A stretch of 64,000 bases of DNA, from positions 3,844,001 to 3,908,000 of the forward strand of contig NZ_JACCBA010000001.1 of NCBI RefSeq assembly GCF_013409365.1. Direction: 5' to 3'. Made by a program: the position numbers and the translations under genes. Below are positions 61,177-64,000 of the stretch, one piece after another. The first letter of the stretch is position 1. Every line of letters begins with the position of its first letter. This DNA comes from Actinomadura luteofluorescens (GTDB lineage: Bacteria > Actinomycetota > Actinomycetes > Streptosporangiales > Streptosporangiaceae). The notes beneath the pieces are model-generated. The model was not told the DNA's origin and did no database searches. It worked only from the letters and a program-made list of their open reading frames with translations.

Positions 61177-61351
61177 GTGCCACCTGATCGATCCGCATCA
61201 CCCGCATCACAGCCCGTCCCACGATGCTGAGGGTATGAGCAGCCAGCGCCGGGGGCCACCTGATAACCCTCAGGCACCCGTCAGCCAGCCTGATACGGCA
61301 AATCCACAGGTCAACCGGATGCCGATCGTGCGGGATGGGTACGTTCGCCAA
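61169..61351 (-). CDS. small hypothetical protein, doubtful
   Basis: 60 residues, contains VDLWICRIRLADGCLRVIRWP. It overlaps the start of the 62-residue gene by 8 bases, which supports an operon, but there is no other evidence. Confidence 0.35.
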   Translation of the reverse strand: MANVPIPHDRHPVDLWICRIRLADGCLRVIRWPPALAAHTLSIVGRAVMRVMRIDQVARG

Positions 61352-61897
61352 GTCTTCACGGGCGACCCCCAGCGGTCGCCGGGCAGGCGGCCTCTCGGAG
61401 CGACTTGACGTTGGGCGCGGACGAACGGCCTGAGACGGGCGATCTTGGTGACGGCTATGGCGATGCCTTGAACCGCCTAGCGCTGATGGCTGTCAGGGAC
61501 TCGGTGAGCAACTCCCGAGAATGCTCGGAGGAGTTCTTCGGGGCGTTTCTCTGGCCCCTCTCTGGTTCCATGCGAATCTGATGCTCAGGCTACGGCCGGT
61601 TCATCTATTACGGCGTTCGATTGTCGGCGCGCTCACTCAGGCTGGGGCAAGCGGGTACCGGTTGGACGCTGACGGATACTTTTGCGGGACAGCTCTACAC
61701 GGCTCTGACCTGCACAGATCTGCTACCTTAGGGCTGGTTGCACGGACCAGCACTCCCGGGCCCGCTGAGTGGGGGCCCATCCCACTAGAGCCCTAGGGCC
61801 CCAAAATTCCGCTGGCGCATTGAGGCCTTTAAGCCCTCCCCACCCACGATTCACCCCGAGTAATTTCTCCACAAGTTACCGAAAAGGGAGATGAATC
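61352..61897. other. intergenic region, small frames only
   Basis: A 91-codon frame at 61521-61796 (plus strand) is seen but has no recognisable domain and weak codon support. AAGGGAGAT at 61885 is the ribosome site of the lipase-like gene. Confidence 0.4.
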
Positions 61898-62860
61898 ATG
61901 GCGATCAGCATCCAGAGAAAAGCTGCCTTCGCCGCCGCGGGCCTCGTGGTGACGACCGGCCTGGGACTGGTGGCATGCGACGCGACGTCCGCTCGGGAGA
62001 CCAGGCTGAGCGCCGGGGGCACCAAGAGCACCCAGGCGGCCGGCAGCCTCAGCGCCGCGCAGATCGCGGCCGGTGCCACCCGCGTCAGCGGGGACTCGGC
62101 GAACACGCCCGTCTACCTCATCAAGGGGTACCGGCAGAAGGTCACCGACACCGGATGCGCCAGCAAGTGGAGCGGCGCGGAGGACGCGATGCGCGGCTGG
62201 GGCTGGACGGGCAAGTTCCACCGGGTCGGCTACTACTCGACCGACAATCCGAAGGGCTGTGTGCGGATCGCCAAGGGGTCGAACGACACCTCCATCAAGG
62301 ATCTCGGCAGGAACCTGGCCCAGAACATCTACAAGAACTACTCGTCCAAGGGCCAGACCGTCGACATCGTCGCGCACTCCATGGGCGGTCTGGTCGCCCG
62401 CGCCGCGATCGCCGGCTACGCGCGCCACGAGCCGGGCTGGCCGCCCAAGCTGCTGGTCCAGGACGTGGTCACGTTGGGCACGCCGCACAAGGGCGCCATC
62501 CTGCCGACGTACTGCGCGTCCAACAGGCAGTGCCGGGAGATGAGCGGGACGAACTCGTTCCTGAACTGGCTCGGCCCGCAGTTGCCCCAGGCCGAGGGCG
62601 GCACCGACTGGACGCTGATCGCCACCGACCGGGACGAGGCGGTCAACTCCTCCAGCTCCGCGGCCGAGCTCATCGGGGCCCAGCACCGGGTGCGCTACGC
62701 CCCGGTCGCCGGTCTCCGGCACAGCGACCTGCGCACCAGGACCTCCGGGCACTACCGGCTGAACTACAGCCTGAACGACGGCGGCTGGAAGCACATCCGG
62801 AACGGCGCCCCGCCCATCCGCGTGGCCATGGACGCCATCTACTGGTCCAGTAAGTGGTGA
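61898..62860 (+). CDS. secreted lipase/esterase-like alpha/beta hydrolase
   Basis: 320 residues. The N-terminal signal has the sequence LGLVAC, a lipobox-like Cys. Alpha/beta hydrolase of the EstA/lipase class: PVYLIKGY, VDIVAHSMGGLVARAAIAG (nucleophile Ser in AHSMGG), DVVTLGTPHKGA, and a late HSDLRTRTSG segment that can supply the His. AAGGGAG precedes ATG. Expected to hydrolyse acyl esters outside the cell. A hairpin follows. Confidence 0.88.
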   Translation: MAISIQRKAAFAAAGLVVTTGLGLVACDATSARETRLSAGGTKSTQAAGSLSAAQIAAGATRVSGDSANTPVYLIKGYRQKVTDTGCASKWSGAEDAMRGWGWTGKFHRVGYYSTDNPKGCVRIAKGSNDTSIKDLGRNLAQNIYKNYSSKGQTVDIVAHSMGGLVARAAIAGYARHEPGWPPKLLVQDVVTLGTPHKGAILPTYCASNRQCREMSGTNSFLNWLGPQLPQAEGGTDWTLIATDRDEAVNSSSSAAELIGAQHRVRYAPVAGLRHSDLRTRTSGHYRLNYSLNDGGWKHIRNGAPPIRVAMDAIYWSSKW

Positions 62861-62906
62861 CCTAGGGCTCCGGGGCGAGCGGCCAGGTGGGCGCGGGCCT
62901 CGAACG

Positions 62907-62944
62907 GGTCCACATCGGTGAGGTCTCGGCCGCCGATGTGGACC
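62907..62944. terminator. bidirectional hairpin between convergent genes
   Basis: GGTCCACATCGG (62907-62918) pairs with CCGATGTGGACC (62933-62944), between the lipase stop (62860) and the membrane protein stop (62973). Confidence 0.75.
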
Positions 62945-62972
62945 TGAGCGCCCCGCAGGCGCCGGGCTGCTG

Positions 62973-63542
62973 TCACGCGGTGTGACGTAGGTCAGGTGCA
63001 GCCGACCGGCGGCGAGCGTAGTGCGCGGTGAGGACGAGGACCAACGGTCCCCACAGCAGGAGCGGCGCGTAGCAGACGTCCATGATCAGACCTGCCGTAC
63101 CCTGCGGGAACTCAGGGTTGGCGAGGGGCCCGCCCGAGGGCAGGACCAGGGCGAGGCAAAGACCGGTCACCGCGGTGCCGCCGAGCGCGGCCGGGATGAT
63201 CCCCGCGAGCGGCGGGATCCGCCGGCCGCCGAGGAACGGGATCCGCCGAGGCACGGTCTGCCCCCACGGCCGGATCAGTCCCAGGGTGAGGAACGCAGCA
63301 GCCTGTGACACCACCGTCAGGGTCAGGACGTACACCATGATGTCGACGCCGGTGTACATCTCGCCGAGCTTGCCGGTGAAGCCGACATCGGCGCCGAAGC
63401 CGAGCGCCATTCGCCACACGCCGGACGGCACCGTGCACAGGACGGTCGTCCAGGCGCACCAGACTGCCCAGCGGGGAACGCCCGAGAGGGATTCGGACGC
63501 TGTGACGTTCTCCGTGGCCGGCATCGATCGTGTCAGGGGCAT
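62973..63542 (-). CDS. four- or five-helix membrane protein of unknown function
   Basis: 189 residues from ATG 63542, chosen for GGAG upstream. Hydrophobic segments include WCAWTTVLCTVPSGVWRMALG, IMVYVLTLTVVSQAAAFLTLGL and LLLWGPLVLVLTAHY; a typical WRMALGFGADVGF loop. No domain recognised; similar small membrane proteins are common in actinomycetes. Confidence 0.68.
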   Translation of the reverse strand: MPLTRSMPATENVTASESLSGVPRWAVWCAWTTVLCTVPSGVWRMALGFGADVGFTGKLGEMYTGVDIMVYVLTLTVVSQAAAFLTLGLIRPWGQTVPRRIPFLGGRRIPPLAGIIPAALGGTAVTGLCLALVLPSGGPLANPEFPQGTAGLIMDVCYAPLLLWGPLVLVLTAHYARRRSAAPDLRHTA

Positions 63543-63749
63543 CAAGTTCTCCGTGCCGTAGCGGGTGTCGCGCGCTCTCAACAATCACGAATCCCCAGGC
63601 TCGGGTGACCACCCGGAGGGGCGAACCGGCTCCCTCTCCCGGGGGACTTCCGGGGTGGCTATGGATCGGCTCGTCTCCTGGCTGGTCCGCGCTTCTGCAG
63701 GCGCCGACGCTCGATCCTTGCTGGGGTTCGCCTGTCGCGGCGGCGGACG
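63543..63749. other. intergenic, nothing recognised
   Basis: 207 bases between the membrane protein and the P450 remnant; no signals identified. Confidence 0.3.
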
Positions 63750-64000
63750 TCACGAGGTGCTCGGGGCGGCCAGGGCGAGGTCGAGTACGTCTATGCCGAC
63801 GGGGGTGCGGGCCGTTTCGATCCGGCTCACCGACCACGGGCCGGGCAGTCGGTGCAGCAGCTCGCCTGTCGCGATCGCGACCTGGTGTCGGGCCAGGTGG
63901 GCGCCGAGGCAGGTGGTGGCCGGGTGCGCGGTCCGGCCGGTCGGTGCCACCGGTCGGGGGGAGGAACCGCAGGACCTCCTCGATGGCGCCGCGCAGCAGG
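63750..64000 (-). pseudogene. decayed cytochrome P450 C-terminal part
   Basis: From the window end leftward the frame reads LLRGAIEEVLRFLPPTGGTD, the K-helix ExxR region of a P450. About 60 residues (including the beta region and the start of the haem-binding loop) are missing and the frame shifts before HPATTCLGAHLARHQVAIATGELL, which carries the haem-ligand Cys and L-helix. It is a gene with an internal deletion; the upstream part lies beyond the window. Confidence 0.7.

Overview
The window is high-GC DNA from a filamentous actinomycete. Evidence: strongly G/C-biased third codon positions, frequent GTG starts, a snapalysin-type metalloprotease, Scr1-like XRE/DUF5753 regulators with a DUF397 gene, mycothiol-family remnants and many secreted hydrolases. 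An Actinomadura or Streptosporangiales-type genome is my best guess, but no rRNA or other decisive marker is present.

Layout. 0-9.8 kb: a lipidated type-B carboxylesterase; a DesK/LuxR two-component pair divergent from a membrane protein, with a palindrome between them; a PEP mutase/isocitrate lyase superfamily gene in an apparent operon with a bile-acid-symporter-type transporter and a small secreted protein; a secreted trypsin-like protease and a snapalysin; a class II glutamine amidotransferase. 9.8-15 kb: lipid kinase, PCuAC-like lipoprotein, methyltransferase, and an ECF sigma factor divergent from a DHA2 drug exporter. 15-18.7 kb: a leftward DUF1214/SDR/sulfotransferase operon and a frameshifted SnoaL-like gene, each preceded by a KstR-type operator. 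19-31 kb: a receiver/thioredoxin-reductase-like fusion, a solute-binding lipoprotein, XRE-ImmA/IrrE and XRE-DUF5753 regulators, an ABC1 kinase, an AlkB-like dioxygenase with an SOS box, and a 984-residue beta-helix plus double CbbX-type AAA+ protein. 31-33 kb: an EACC1/caspase-like conflict module with a membrane tail. 33-45.5 kb: a secreted tripeptidyl-aminopeptidase-like hydrolase, DUF397 and its XRE partner, two class III cyclase-domain proteins, an orphan histidine kinase, LysR regulator, glycerophosphodiesterase and amino acid permease.

45.75-57.6 kb: tRNA-Asp and tRNA-Phe, followed by an integrated island bounded by a 46-bp direct repeat of the 3' part of tRNA-Phe (45882-45927 and 57538-57583). 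It carries a 5'-truncated tyrosine integrase, a three-gene ABC-three-component (ABC-3C) system, a NaeI-family restriction enzyme without a visible methyltransferase, a complete IS5-family insertion with 15-bp inverted repeats and 3-bp target duplication, and a two-gene module of a 650-residue protein with a ParB/DndB-like motif plus a GIY-YIG-like protein. Two further degraded copies of the tRNA-Phe end inside the island, and repeated end segments, indicate stepwise accretion of several elements at one tRNA. The GC content drops in the ABC-3C part. 57.6-64 kb: a TIGR03118-type beta-propeller protein, a second copy of the 82-residue island gene, small hypothetical genes, a lipase-like lipoprotein, a membrane protein and the decayed end of a cytochrome P450.

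The most interesting content is the tRNA-Phe defence island, especially the uncharacterised 54.3-56.6 kb pair, and the separate EACC1-caspase module. Several genes look broken (SnoaL-like, maleylpyruvate isomerase-like, integrase, P450); the SnoaL break lies in a six-C run and could be a sequencing error.
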